Assembly (NCBI GenBank): GCA_963846775.1
Contig: CAWJXB010000001.1
Location: 1 to 64,000, forward strand
Direction: 5' to 3'
DNA length: 64,000 nt
Source: CAVYXA01 sp963846775
Lineage (GTDB): Bacteria; Verrucomicrobiota; Verrucomicrobiia; Chthoniobacterales; UBA10450
Made by a program: the position numbers and the translations under genes. The notes under the pieces were generated by a model. The model made no database searches, was not told where the DNA came from, and saw nothing but the letters and a program-made list of their open reading frames with translations. Numbering within the stretch: the stretch's first letter is position 1; every line of letters starts with the position of its first letter. Below are positions 51,979 through 59,706 of the stretch, in pieces.

Positions 51979-52987
51979 ATAACTCTGGTTGCGAACCACT
52001 GGGCGGTTTCAAGCCGAGCTTCTTGTATGCATTCGCCGTCGCGACGCGCCCCTGCGGGGTGCGTTTGATGTAACCTTCCATGATCAGATATGGTTCGTTC
52101 ACTTCCTCGAGCGTGCCGGCTTCTTCGCCGACGGCGACGGCTAACGAGTTCAAGCCGACCGGGCCACCGCCGAATTTATGGATCAACGCCTCGATGATCC
52201 GTTTGTCCCATTGATCGAACCCGTCGCGATCGATCTCGAGCATGGTCAGGGCGCGATCCGCCAGGTCCGCGGTGATTTTGCCATCGGCTTTGACTTGGAC
52301 GTAATCGCGCACCCAGCGTAAAAGATTATTCGCCGTGCGTGGTGTCCCCCTTGCGCGCGTGGCGATCTCGGTCGCGCCGGCATACTCGATCTCCACGCCG
52401 AGCAATCCGGCGCTGCGGAGGATGATCTTCTGCATTTCCTCGGCATTGTAGTAATCGAGCCGTGCCGTCATCCCGAACCGCGACCGCAATGGCGCGCTGA
52501 CCATGCCCGCGCGCGTGGTCGCACCGACCAAGGTGAACTTTGGCAGTTGCAGGCGGAGACTGCGGGCCTGCGGTCCTTGATCGATGATAATATCGAGCCG
52601 GTAATCCTCCATCGCTGGGTAGAGATACTCTTCAATCGCAGGTTGTAACCGGTGGATTTCGTCGATGAACAGGACATCGCCTTTTTCCAGACTCGTTAGA
52701 AGTCCAGCCAGTTCCCCCGCTTTTTCAATGACCGGCCCGCTGGTGTTCTTGATGTTCACGTCCATCGCATTGGCGATGATGTAAGCGAGCGTCGTTTTTC
52801 CCAAACCTGGCGGACCGCTGAGCAGGATGTGCTCGAGCACGTCGGCGCGGCGCTTGGCCGCCTCGACCATCAGCTCCAAACGCTCCCGCACTTTCAGCTG
52901 GCCGGTGAACTCGCTGAACATCGGCGGCCGCAGCGAGATTTCAAAAGCCGGGTCTGGCGCGGGAGGTTTCATCGGGAGTGGAATCAT
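51974..52987 (-). CDS. ruvB: Holliday junction branch migration helicase RuvB
   Basis: AAA+ motor of branch migration, 337 aa. Seen: SLRPPMFSEFTGQLKVRERL, Walker A LSGPPGLGKTTLAYIIANAM, Walker B GDVLFIDEIHRL, sensor TLVGATTRAGMVSAPLRSRF, the Arg finger region RGTPRTANNLLRWVRDY, and the C-terminal winged helix IEALIHKFGGGPVGLNSLA. The stop codon is supplied by the end of a REP element. ruvA and ruvC are not adjacent. Confidence 0.97.
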   Translation of the reverse strand: MIPLPMKPPAPDPAFEISLRPPMFSEFTGQLKVRERLELMVEAAKRRADVLEHILLSGPPGLGKTTLAYIIANAMDVNIKNTSGPVIEKAGELAGLLTSLEKGDVLFIDEIHRLQPAIEEYLYPAMEDYRLDIIIDQGPQARSLRLQLPKFTLVGATTRAGMVSAPLRSRFGMTARLDYYNAEEMQKIILRSAGLLGVEIEYAGATEIATRARGTPRTANNLLRWVRDYVQVKADGKITADLADRALTMLEIDRDGFDQWDKRIIEALIHKFGGGPVGLNSLAVAVGEEAGTLEEVNEPYLIMEGYIKRTPQGRVATANAYKKLGLKPPSGSQPELL

Positions 52988-52989
52988 GA

Positions 52990-53060
52990 AGTAGTGGAGT
53001 CGTGGAGTCGTGAGGGGCTAATCATTTCATCACTCCATTACTCCAGCACGCCATTACTCC
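52990..53060 (+). repeat. TGGAGTCG octad arrays in inverted orientation
   Basis: GTAGTGGAGTCGTGGAGTCG (left) faces CACTCCATTACTCCAGCACG and CCATTACTCC (right) across a 16-nt centre. The right array supplies the last codons (NLE) and TAA stop of the RsbW-like gene; the left array ends at the ruvB start. Confidence 0.65.
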
Positions 53061-53461
53061 AAATTCTTCGTCAGCACGAGCTCGGTGCCGCGCGATTTCA
53101 GGACGTAATCGACTTCATCAAACGCGTTACGGATAAGATGAAGACCGAGTCCGCCGGGCCGGAGCGTTTCATGCGAACGGTCGCGCATCGGGTGCGGCGC
53201 AGTTTGCGTTTGCTCGCCATAATCGCGCAGGCGCATCCGGATGCAATTGCGTAGTCCTTCGATTGAGAGCGCGATCGGCTGATCGTCGCGAAGTTGATAG
53301 GCGTACCGAATGATGTTGGTGCACGCTTCATCGACCCCGAGCACCATCAAGACGCGTTCTTTTTCCGACAATGAGTAGCTGTCGAGAAAAGCGCGCACGA
53401 AGTCTCGCATCAGGGCAAGATTCGCAGTGTGACTGCTGAAGTGGAGCTTCTTGCTCTTCAT
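53054..53461 (-). CDS. RsbW-like anti-sigma serine kinase (HATPase)
   Basis: 135 aa from ATG 53461. GHKL ATPase of the RsbW/SpoIIAB type: N-box GVDEACTNIIRYAYQ with Glu and Asn, then PGGLGLHLIRNAFDEVDYV as the G1-type motif. The sigma-interacting part (LRDYGEQTQTAPHP) differs from classic RsbW. No anti-anti-sigma gene is adjacent. Its target sigma or partner is unknown; partner-switching stress control is the family expectation. Confidence 0.88.
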   Translation of the reverse strand: MKSKKLHFSSHTANLALMRDFVRAFLDSYSLSEKERVLMVLGVDEACTNIIRYAYQLRDDQPIALSIEGLRNCIRMRLRDYGEQTQTAPHPMRDRSHETLRPGGLGLHLIRNAFDEVDYVLKSRGTELVLTKNLE

Positions 53462-53519
53462 TCGCGTAAAAGAGAACGCTGAGCACACGTTGCGAGAGGG
53501 TTCAAGTGTGGAGTGCGTG

Positions 53520-53558
53520 GACATGTCCGCGCTTTTAAAAGCGGCGACATGTCGCCGC
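53520..53558 (+). repeat. Palindrome GACATGTC pair upstream of the RsbW-like gene
   Basis: ACATGTCCGC and GCGGCGACATGTCGC lie on either side of CTTTTAAAAG, forming an extended palindrome with the small palindrome GCGACATGTCGC at its right. It sits between the divergent RsbW-like and secreted-protein genes and may act in regulation or be another dispersed palindrome. Confidence 0.45.
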
Positions 53559-53607
53559 AGCCCAAAACCGATGGACAACGGACGAAAAGAGCTGTTGAAT
53601 TTCGCGC

Positions 53608-54303
53608 ATGTGGAAGATTTCTGTGGCGCTCTTGTTTTTCGCCGCGCCTGTGTTCGCCCAGGAACAGGCGACCGCCTACGACGCACTGCGTGTGGTCGGT
53701 AAACAATTCGGGCGTGAATCAGTCAACCACGTCATTTCTGTGACCGGCGTAGATGGCGATCCGCAGCCGCAGACGTGGAAGGTCTTGTTGGAAGATCGAC
53801 GCTCGCGTCGTGGCCTGCGCGAAGTGGAAATCGCCGGACGACGGGTCGTTTCCGAGCGAACTCGTCCTATGGCCGGCTCGTTCGAAGGCGCGAGGATCGA
53901 CACTTCGCGACTGAATCTCGATTCCAGTGGCGCGTTTTCCGTGGCGAGTCATACCGCGGACAAGTCGGGCACGGTCTTTTCGACGGCGAGTTACACGCTT
54001 CGGACCGATGAACGCGGCGAGCCGGTCTGGATCGTGACGCTGCAAAATGGGTCGCGGCCCGTCGGCATAATCTACGTCGGTGCGGACCGCGGCGCGGTCA
54101 GACGCACCGAAGGCATGTTCGCCGGCGCAACGATGAAAGACATCGAAATCGACGAACCATCGCGCCCACGTTCTGATGCGAGTGGCATTCTGCGCGAAGC
54201 GAAATCGCGGATCAGCCACAGTTTTTATATCGCGCAGCACGAGGCGCGAAACATGTTTGAGCGCGTCAAGCGGTCGTTCAGCGATTTTATTGACAGAGAG
54301 TAA
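53608..54303 (+). CDS. Secreted protein of unknown function
   Basis: 231 aa with a clean signal peptide (MWKISVALLFFAAPVFAQEQ, cleavage after VFA). The mature part is soluble, with alternating beta segments (GVDGDPQPQTWKVLLEDRRS, PVWIVTLQNGSRPVGIIYVG) and a helical C-terminus ending in a charged segment. No family motif recognised. It reads away from the RsbW-like gene and is followed by an AraC regulator on the same strand after 72 nt. Confidence 0.75.
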   Translation: MWKISVALLFFAAPVFAQEQATAYDALRVVGKQFGRESVNHVISVTGVDGDPQPQTWKVLLEDRRSRRGLREVEIAGRRVVSERTRPMAGSFEGARIDTSRLNLDSSGAFSVASHTADKSGTVFSTASYTLRTDERGEPVWIVTLQNGSRPVGIIYVGADRGAVRRTEGMFAGATMKDIEIDEPSRPRSDASGILREAKSRISHSFYIAQHEARNMFERVKRSFSDFIDRE

Positions 54304-54375
54304 CCCGCAACGCTGCGCTGGGGGAAAGGAAACCGGCCTTGCATTCGACGCAGCCCCACTCGTAATTAAACGCAA

Positions 54376-55308
54376 ATGAATCCCGGTTGTGCAGCCGAAC
54401 AAAATGCCTGGCGCGAAGTAAAAGGGGGTTGGCGTCCCCTCTACGGCGACGTCGATGCAACAGGCGTGGCCGTGGAATGGCACGATTTCCGAATAGCGCG
54501 CTCGTTTAACTGGGGACGCACGTTTCATCCGCGCAGTCTGGAGTTTTGTTTGAACTTGGAAGGCCGTGGCGAAGTCGGCTTCGCCGGCAAGACTAGTTAC
54601 GAGCCAGGAAGTTCTGGCTACTACGCTATTAGTGACGAACCGCTTCCGGCGTCGCGACGCGCCCATGATCGTCATCAATTTGTCACGCTCGAATTTTCCC
54701 GCGCCCATTTGCAAAAGGAGCTGGCGCAGAACGTGGATGGACTCGAACCGGAAATCCGGCGGATCATTTTCGACGATAAGAACGATACGGTGGTCGCGCC
54801 GGTGCGGCCGATGACGATCGAGCAGCGGAGTGTGATCGCGAGTCTGGCCGAGCCGCCGGTTGCGAAAGCGGCGCAAATTCTCTGGTATCAGAGCAAGGCG
54901 CTCGAGTTGATGGCGCATTTTCTTTTCACGCCGAAACATCCGGAGTTTTTCTGTATGCGGCAGAAGCGCGTCGCGCGCGAGCGAGTGGAGCGGGCCAAAG
55001 AAATTCTCGCGCGCGATCTGGTGAATCCGCCGACTTTGGAGATGCTTGGCCAGGAAGCAGGATGCAGCCCGTTTTATCTGAGCCGGATTTTTTCGCGCGA
55101 AGTTGGCCTGACCATTCCGCAATACTTGCGCAACCTCCGGATGGAGCGTGCCGCTGAATTGTTGCGCACGGGGCGCTACAACGTTACCGAAGCGGCGATT
55201 GAAGTTGGCTACTCCAGTCTGAGCCATTTCAGCAAAGCGTTTTGCGAAACAATCGGTTGTTGCCCGGTGCTTTATCCCGCGGCGAAAAACGTGATTCTCG
55301 ATCGATAG
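54376..55308 (+). CDS. AraC-family transcriptional regulator
   Basis: 310 aa. The N-terminal part (about 1-190) is a cupin-like effector domain (DVDATGVAVEWHDFRIARSF, GRGEVGFAGKTSYEPGSSGY). The C-terminal DNA-binding domain has the two HTHs: PPTLEMLGQEAGCSPFYLSR and YNVTEAAIEVGYSSLSHFSK, with the second-helix SLSHFSKAF. Ligand and regulon unknown. It lies between the secreted protein and dnaN on the same strand. Confidence 0.92.
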   Translation: MNPGCAAEQNAWREVKGGWRPLYGDVDATGVAVEWHDFRIARSFNWGRTFHPRSLEFCLNLEGRGEVGFAGKTSYEPGSSGYYAISDEPLPASRRAHDRHQFVTLEFSRAHLQKELAQNVDGLEPEIRRIIFDDKNDTVVAPVRPMTIEQRSVIASLAEPPVAKAAQILWYQSKALELMAHFLFTPKHPEFFCMRQKRVARERVERAKEILARDLVNPPTLEMLGQEAGCSPFYLSRIFSREVGLTIPQYLRNLRMERAAELLRTGRYNVTEAAIEVGYSSLSHFSKAFCETIGCCPVLYPAAKNVILDR

Positions 55309-55374
55309 TTGGGCCGCGAGATTACGGTTGCCGAATAAAAGCGAAAGCTTTACATCTTAGGCGCGAATTGCCCC

Positions 55375-56472
55375 ATGAAAGTCAGTATCACCAAAGAAAA
55401 ATTGCTCGAAGGTTTGCACCAGGTCCAAAACGTCGTGAGCACGCGCACGACCCTGCCGATCCTTTCCAACGTTTTGCTTCAGGCCAACGGCAAAGAAATT
55501 CATCTCACCACCACCGATCTCGATGTGGGGGTGCGCGGCAGTTGCGAAGCGCAGGTGGACAAGGCGGGTGCGACCACGCTGCCTGCGCGTCGCCTCTTCA
55601 ATATCGTGCGCGAGTTGCCTTCGAGCGAAATTCAAATTGATGTCGATGGGAAGAACACGGCCTCAATTCGGAGCGGCCAAAGCTTTTTCAAAATCCTCGG
55701 TTTGCCGGAAGATGAATTTCCGCCCCTGCCGAAATTTGAAGACGCGAAAACGGTCACGATCCCGCAGAAAGCGTTACGCGATGGCCTGCGGAAAACGTCG
55801 TATGCCATCTCGACCGACGAAACGCGATACGTGCTCAACGGCGTTCTGTTCAGCTTCAAGGACAATAAGCTCACGCTGGTCGCCACTGATGGGCGCCGGC
55901 TGGCGATGCTCGATATCGAGCTGGAATTTCCGCGCAGTCATGAGACGGACATCATCGTTCCGACCAAGGCGGTTACGGAATTGCAGCGCCTGCTGACCGA
56001 CGAAGGCGAGGTGAAGGTGAGCGTTGGCAGCGGCCAGATTGCATTCGACCTGAACAAGACATTATTGGTCTCGAAATTGATCGAGGGAAATTATCCGAAC
56101 TATCGGCAGGTGATTCCGAGCGAAGCGAAGGAGCGGGTCACGCTCGAACGCGAAACGTTTTTAAATTCGCTGCGGCGCGTTTCCCTGCTGGCGAGCGATA
56201 AATCAAACTCGATCAAGCTCAACTTTAGCAAGAACAACATCGACATTACCGCGAACACGCCCGAGGTCGGCGAGGCCAAGGAGTCGTTGGCGGTGCAATA
56301 CAAAGGCCGCGAGTTCTCGATCGCGTTTAATCCAGAATTTTTGATGGCGCCGCTGCGCGCTCTCACCGAGGACGAAGTTTTCCTCGATTTGATTGACGAA
56401 ATGAGCCCCGGCGTTTTGAAAATCCAGACGCCGTTCCTCTACGTTCTGATGCCGATGCGCATCAGCGCGTGA
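55375..56472 (+). CDS. dnaN: DNA polymerase III beta clamp
   Basis: Sliding clamp tethering Pol III to DNA, 365 aa with three matching domains. Seen: MKVSITKEKLLEGLHQVQNV, TTLPILSNVLLQANGKEIHL, TSYAISTDETRYVLNGVLF, and MSPGVLKIQTPFLYVLMPMR at the C-terminus. Upstream is an AraC regulator and downstream a GT9 gene overlapping convergently by 34 nt. dnaA, recF and gyrB are not beside it, so this is not a standard oriC cluster; AT content is not raised upstream. Confidence 0.96.
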   Translation: MKVSITKEKLLEGLHQVQNVVSTRTTLPILSNVLLQANGKEIHLTTTDLDVGVRGSCEAQVDKAGATTLPARRLFNIVRELPSSEIQIDVDGKNTASIRSGQSFFKILGLPEDEFPPLPKFEDAKTVTIPQKALRDGLRKTSYAISTDETRYVLNGVLFSFKDNKLTLVATDGRRLAMLDIELEFPRSHETDIIVPTKAVTELQRLLTDEGEVKVSVGSGQIAFDLNKTLLVSKLIEGNYPNYRQVIPSEAKERVTLERETFLNSLRRVSLLASDKSNSIKLNFSKNNIDITANTPEVGEAKESLAVQYKGREFSIAFNPEFLMAPLRALTEDEVFLDLIDEMSPGVLKIQTPFLYVLMPMRISA

Positions 56473-57368
56473 TCGAGTGCGTCGCGCACTGGATCGACGT
56501 CCAGGTTTCGCAACTCTCCATTACGTGCGCGAATGACGCGCACATTCTTGTTCAACGGCGCCCAGATTGCCGAGTCCGTCGGCCCGAAAAGTAAAATGCA
56601 TTTCGCGCCGGCAGCCGCGGCCAGATGCGAGATGCCGCTGTCGTGACCGATAAAGATCGAATTCTCCAAAACTGCGGCCAGTTTCGGCAAAGGCAGATTT
56701 TTCGCGAATAGCACAGCGCCGTCCCGCCACTTCCGCGCGAGGCACTTCGTCTGCGCTTCGTCAGCTTCGCCCGAAACAATGATTCGGGAAGAAAATTGGG
56801 AGCCGAGCTCGATCCAGTTTTGGAGCGGCCAGTTTTTCCTTTCACTGCCGCTGCCAGGATGAATCGCGACGAAGGGCCTGGGCAACTCGCGCAGAAATTC
56901 GGTCGCGAATTGTCGATCTTCGGCGGACGGGAAAACATGTGCGGCAAAATCGACGACGTTGATTCCCAACTCATGAATCGGCTTGGCGAGTTGCCGCGCC
57001 GCGTGCTCACTATTGTCGATCTTGCCCGGTCCAAAGACGAGATTTTCAACGCCGGAACGGCGAAGGTTCATTTCAAAAATGCGATCGGGATCGTGAAGGT
57101 AGCTCACGATTATATCGAAACTCGCGAAATAATCTGCCAGGTCGATTGGAAGATCGGTTTCTTTAGCGAAGAAACTCGACAGCCGGCGGTCCTCGAGGGA
57201 GCGAACGGCCTGCGCATAAAAGCGATTCTCCGCCAGCACCGCGATGTGTTTGTATCCCAGAATCTCGATGTGGGCATCGGGCTTGGCATCGCGCAGCGCT
57301 TTGACGGCCGGCAGCGTGAGAATGAAATCGCCAATCGCGCCGCCGCGGATCACGAGAATGCGTCGCAT
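56439..57368 (-). CDS. Glycosyltransferase family 9 (heptosyltransferase-like)
   Basis: 309 aa from ATG 57368; earlier in-frame residues come from the adjacent REP and are excluded. Two-domain GT-B fold: RRILVIRGGAIGDFILTLP, VAIHPGSGSERKNWPLQNWI with the donor-binding HPGSG, and LENSIFIGHDSGISHLAAAAG. It transfers heptose or another sugar to LPS core or a related acceptor; exact donor unknown. Gram-negative envelope is implied. Confidence 0.92.
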   Translation of the reverse strand: MRRILVIRGGAIGDFILTLPAVKALRDAKPDAHIEILGYKHIAVLAENRFYAQAVRSLEDRRLSSFFAKETDLPIDLADYFASFDIIVSYLHDPDRIFEMNLRRSGVENLVFGPGKIDNSEHAARQLAKPIHELGINVVDFAAHVFPSAEDRQFATEFLRELPRPFVAIHPGSGSERKNWPLQNWIELGSQFSSRIIVSGEADEAQTKCLARKWRDGAVLFAKNLPLPKLAAVLENSIFIGHDSGISHLAAAAGAKCILLFGPTDSAIWAPLNKNVRVIRARNGELRNLDVDPVRDALDHALMRIGIRT

Positions 57369-57375
57369 CCCGTAT

Positions 57376-57445
57376 TGTAGCGGCGCTCTACGAGCGCCGA
57401 AATCGATTCTGCGCACCACGGCGGCGGTCACAGACCGCCGCTACA
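57376..57445 (+). repeat. REP pair, subfamily B, second copy
   Basis: TGTAGCGGCGCTCTACGAGC on the left and GGTCACAGACCGCCGCTACA on the right, with GTAG heads outward. It lies between the GT9 start and the end of the membrane-protein gene, 3 nt from the latter's stop codon. Confidence 0.75.
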
Positions 57446-57448
57446 GGA

Positions 57449-57997
57449 TCAATAGCGCGTAAATGCGAACGCGAGAATGGCCGCGCCATAACAAAACGCG
57501 GCCCCGTGGAGCAAACGCCACCGCGGGGCGTTGCGCGCGCCCCAGTTGATCTGATCGCGCAACAGGTACGGAATGGCCGCCCAAAACAGACCGGCGATGA
57601 TCAGGAGGTAAGCGAACACGGTCACGAGTAATCGGCTCGGTTCGTGCCGCAGAAACGCGGCATCGAGCAGCGGTTCGGCCGCGAGCAAACAAAAAATGCC
57701 GAGCGCACGCACGGCGAGAAACTCATCTACGAATCGGAGAACGAGGAAATACCCGACCGGCAACGCGATCAGGAGCGGTCGGCGAAACGCGGCGAACTCG
57801 CCCATCTCGATGGTCGAAAGGAGCCAAAGACTCCACAGAAGATCGACCGTGAGCAGGGCAAATCCCGCGACGCGCGACCGCGGAAATTTTTGCGCAAACG
57901 TGGCCAGGTCCGGTTTGACCAGACCCGGCAGACTCGACAAAACGAGAAATAATCCGGCGATGATGCCGGCGGCTCGGAGAGAGAGATGGTAAATCAT
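57449..57997 (-). CDS. Membrane protein of unknown function, about five TM helices
   Basis: 182 aa from ATG 57997 (MIYHLSLRAAGIIAGLFLVL). Hydrophobic helices at about 6-25, 46-65, 72-100, 122-145 and 160-178; the C-terminus ends AFTRY. A short basic loop (RDQINWGARNAPRWRLLHG) lies before the last helix. No family recognised. It is followed by a REP pair. Confidence 0.7.
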   Translation of the reverse strand: MIYHLSLRAAGIIAGLFLVLSSLPGLVKPDLATFAQKFPRSRVAGFALLTVDLLWSLWLLSTIEMGEFAAFRRPLLIALPVGYFLVLRFVDEFLAVRALGIFCLLAAEPLLDAAFLRHEPSRLLVTVFAYLLIIAGLFWAAIPYLLRDQINWGARNAPRWRLLHGAAFCYGAAILAFAFTRY

Positions 57998-58066
57998 CTT
58001 GTGAGGGCAAGCTTTCAACTCGCGATTGCCGCGGCGCAACCCAAAAATCGCATTTCGCCGTGTTCT

Positions 58067-58140
58067 CTGTAGGGGAAGTTGACAGTTTCCCTCTTGGCTC
58101 CGTTAAGAAAATGGTACGAAGCCACGGGGGAAACTGTCAG
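58067..58140 (+). repeat. REP, subfamily A, second copy with a decayed right end
   Basis: CTGTAGGGGAAGTTGACAGT continues TTCCCTCTTGGCT as in the 7608 copy, and GAAGCCACGGGGGAAACTGT opens the right half, but the sequence after CTGTCAG diverges (CCCCGAAAG) so the terminal CCCCTACAG is lost. Confidence 0.7.
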
Positions 58141-58170
58141 CCCCGAAAGTCTCCTGGGTCGCGATTTTCC

Positions 58171-59601
58171 CTAGATACCGCCCGCCGCGACAGGCGTGCC
58201 ATACAAGCTGAATCCATTCGCGCGCTCGATAAGGATATCCACGAGCTCGCCCACAAGCCCTTGTCCCCCTTCGCCTGCCCGCCGTAGCGCCGGCGAAGGT
58301 GGGAAGACGACGATCTTGTTGGTGCGCGTCCGTCCCATTAGGCGCGCGAGATTTGTTTTGCTCGGGCCTTCGCAGAGTATTTCCAGTTCGCGCCCGACGA
58401 GGCTGTCATTGATGCGGCGGCTCGATTCGTTGACGACGCCGAGCAAATCCTGGTTGCGTTCCTCTTTGACGCGCTCGTCGATTTGCTCTGCCATTTCCGC
58501 TGCCGGTGTATCGCGGCGCGGCGAATACCGAAACACAAACGCGTTGTCGAACTGGATTTGTGCCACCAAGGCACGCGTCTGCTCATAATCCTCCTCCGTC
58601 TCTCCCGGGAAGCCGACGATGATGTCGGACGTGATGGCGATGCCGGGACGCGCCGCACGAATTCGCCCAACCAGATCGACATATTTCTCTGCCGTATAAG
58701 TGCGATGCATCGCCTTGAGAATTTTGTTGGAGCCGGACTGCAACGGCAGGTGCACGTGCTCGACGAGCTTTGGCAAGGTCGCCAGGGCGCCGATCAAATC
58801 TTCGCGAAATCCGATCGGATGCGGTGATGTGAACCGAAGGCGTTCGAGTCCGTCGATCTCGTGAACAGCTTCGAGCAACTGCACGAAGGGACTTTTATTG
58901 TCGGTCTTCGGGAATTCGTGCCGCCCATAAAGATTCACGATTTGCCCGAGCAATGTGACTTCTTTCACACCGCGCGAAACCAGATCGCGCACTTCGCGCA
59001 CGATCTCGTCGATGGTGCGGCTTCGTTCGGCGCCGCGCGTCTGCGGCACGATACAAAACGTGCAATGCATGTTGCAGCCCTGCATGACCGAGACAAACGC
59101 GGCTGCTTGCTTCGGCGCGAGCGACTGTTGGCGAATCGTGGACTGCGATCCAGCTTCTTCCGAGACATCGACAATGGAAAAGCGCGGATCATCCATCGCG
59201 CCATTCGTGGATCGGTAGGGCGCGACCGCCGGGCGCGCCGTCTTTTTCGCGACCAATTTCTCCACGTAATCGGCCACACGATGAAACTTCTGTGTCCCAA
59301 CAACCAGATCGACGTGCGGCAGATTCTTGAGGAGCGATTCGCCGCGGGCCTGGGCCATGCAGCCGAGAAATCCGAACACGACATGCGGCCGTTCCTTGGC
59401 CATTCGCCCCAGCATTCCCATCTTGCCAAGCGCCTTTTGGTCGGCCATGTCGCGGACACTGCAAGTGTTGAGCAACACGACGTCGGCGTCCGATTCGTGC
59501 TCGGCCTGTTCATAACCTCGCTCAATTAGCGAATGCGCGACCTGGTCCGAGTCACGCTCGTTCATCTGACACCCGTAGGTCTTGATAAAAAATTTCGGCA
59601 T
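58171..59601 (-). CDS. miaB: tRNA-2-methylthio-N6-dimethylallyladenosine synthase
   Basis: Radical-SAM methylthiotransferase acting on i6A37 of tRNA. 476 aa. N-terminal UPF0004 domain with three cluster Cys: FIKTYGCQMNERDSDQ, LLNTCSVRDMADQK, GFLGCMAQARG. The radical SAM motif is CNMHCTFCIVPQTRG, and the C-terminal TRAM domain ends SLYGTPVAAGGI. Within the TRAM region a palindrome-encoded insertion (FPPSPALRRAGEGGQG) interrupts the usual strand order. Downstream spacer holds a decayed REP. Confidence 0.93.
   Translation of the reverse strand: MPKFFIKTYGCQMNERDSDQVAHSLIERGYEQAEHESDADVVLLNTCSVRDMADQKALGKMGMLGRMAKERPHVVFGFLGCMAQARGESLLKNLPHVDLVVGTQKFHRVADYVEKLVAKKTARPAVAPYRSTNGAMDDPRFSIVDVSEEAGSQSTIRQQSLAPKQAAAFVSVMQGCNMHCTFCIVPQTRGAERSRTIDEIVREVRDLVSRGVKEVTLLGQIVNLYGRHEFPKTDNKSPFVQLLEAVHEIDGLERLRFTSPHPIGFREDLIGALATLPKLVEHVHLPLQSGSNKILKAMHRTYTAEKYVDLVGRIRAARPGIAITSDIIVGFPGETEEDYEQTRALVAQIQFDNAFVFRYSPRRDTPAAEMAEQIDERVKEERNQDLLGVVNESSRRINDSLVGRELEILCEGPSKTNLARLMGRTRTNKIVVFPPSPALRRAGEGGQGLVGELVDILIERANGFSLYGTPVAAGGI
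58265..58303 (+). repeat. Palindromic repeat inserted in frame in miaB
   Basis: CCTTCGCC and GGCGAAGG form an 8-bp stem around a loop containing CCGTAGCG. On the minus strand it is read as PPSPALRRAGEGGQG in the TRAM domain. Typical MiaB proteins do not have this stretch. Confidence 0.55.
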
Positions 59602-59706
59602 GATGCGGGCCGAAATAATACCCCTGAATTTCCTAAATCAAACCTTCACCGATCCCGCGAAGAACACTTCCAACTACAAGATATTTCAGCTTAAATCACG
59701 AGCGCG

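Noticed and set aside
53719..55227. Long minus-strand open frame (about 500 codons)
   Set aside because: It is antisense to the secreted protein and the AraC regulator, both of which have clear signal or domain motifs; its own translation is Arg/Pro-rich with no domain. A GC-rich shadow frame.
55309..55374. Replication origin next to dnaN
   Set aside because: No dnaA, no AT-rich stretch and no cluster of DnaA boxes could be seen.
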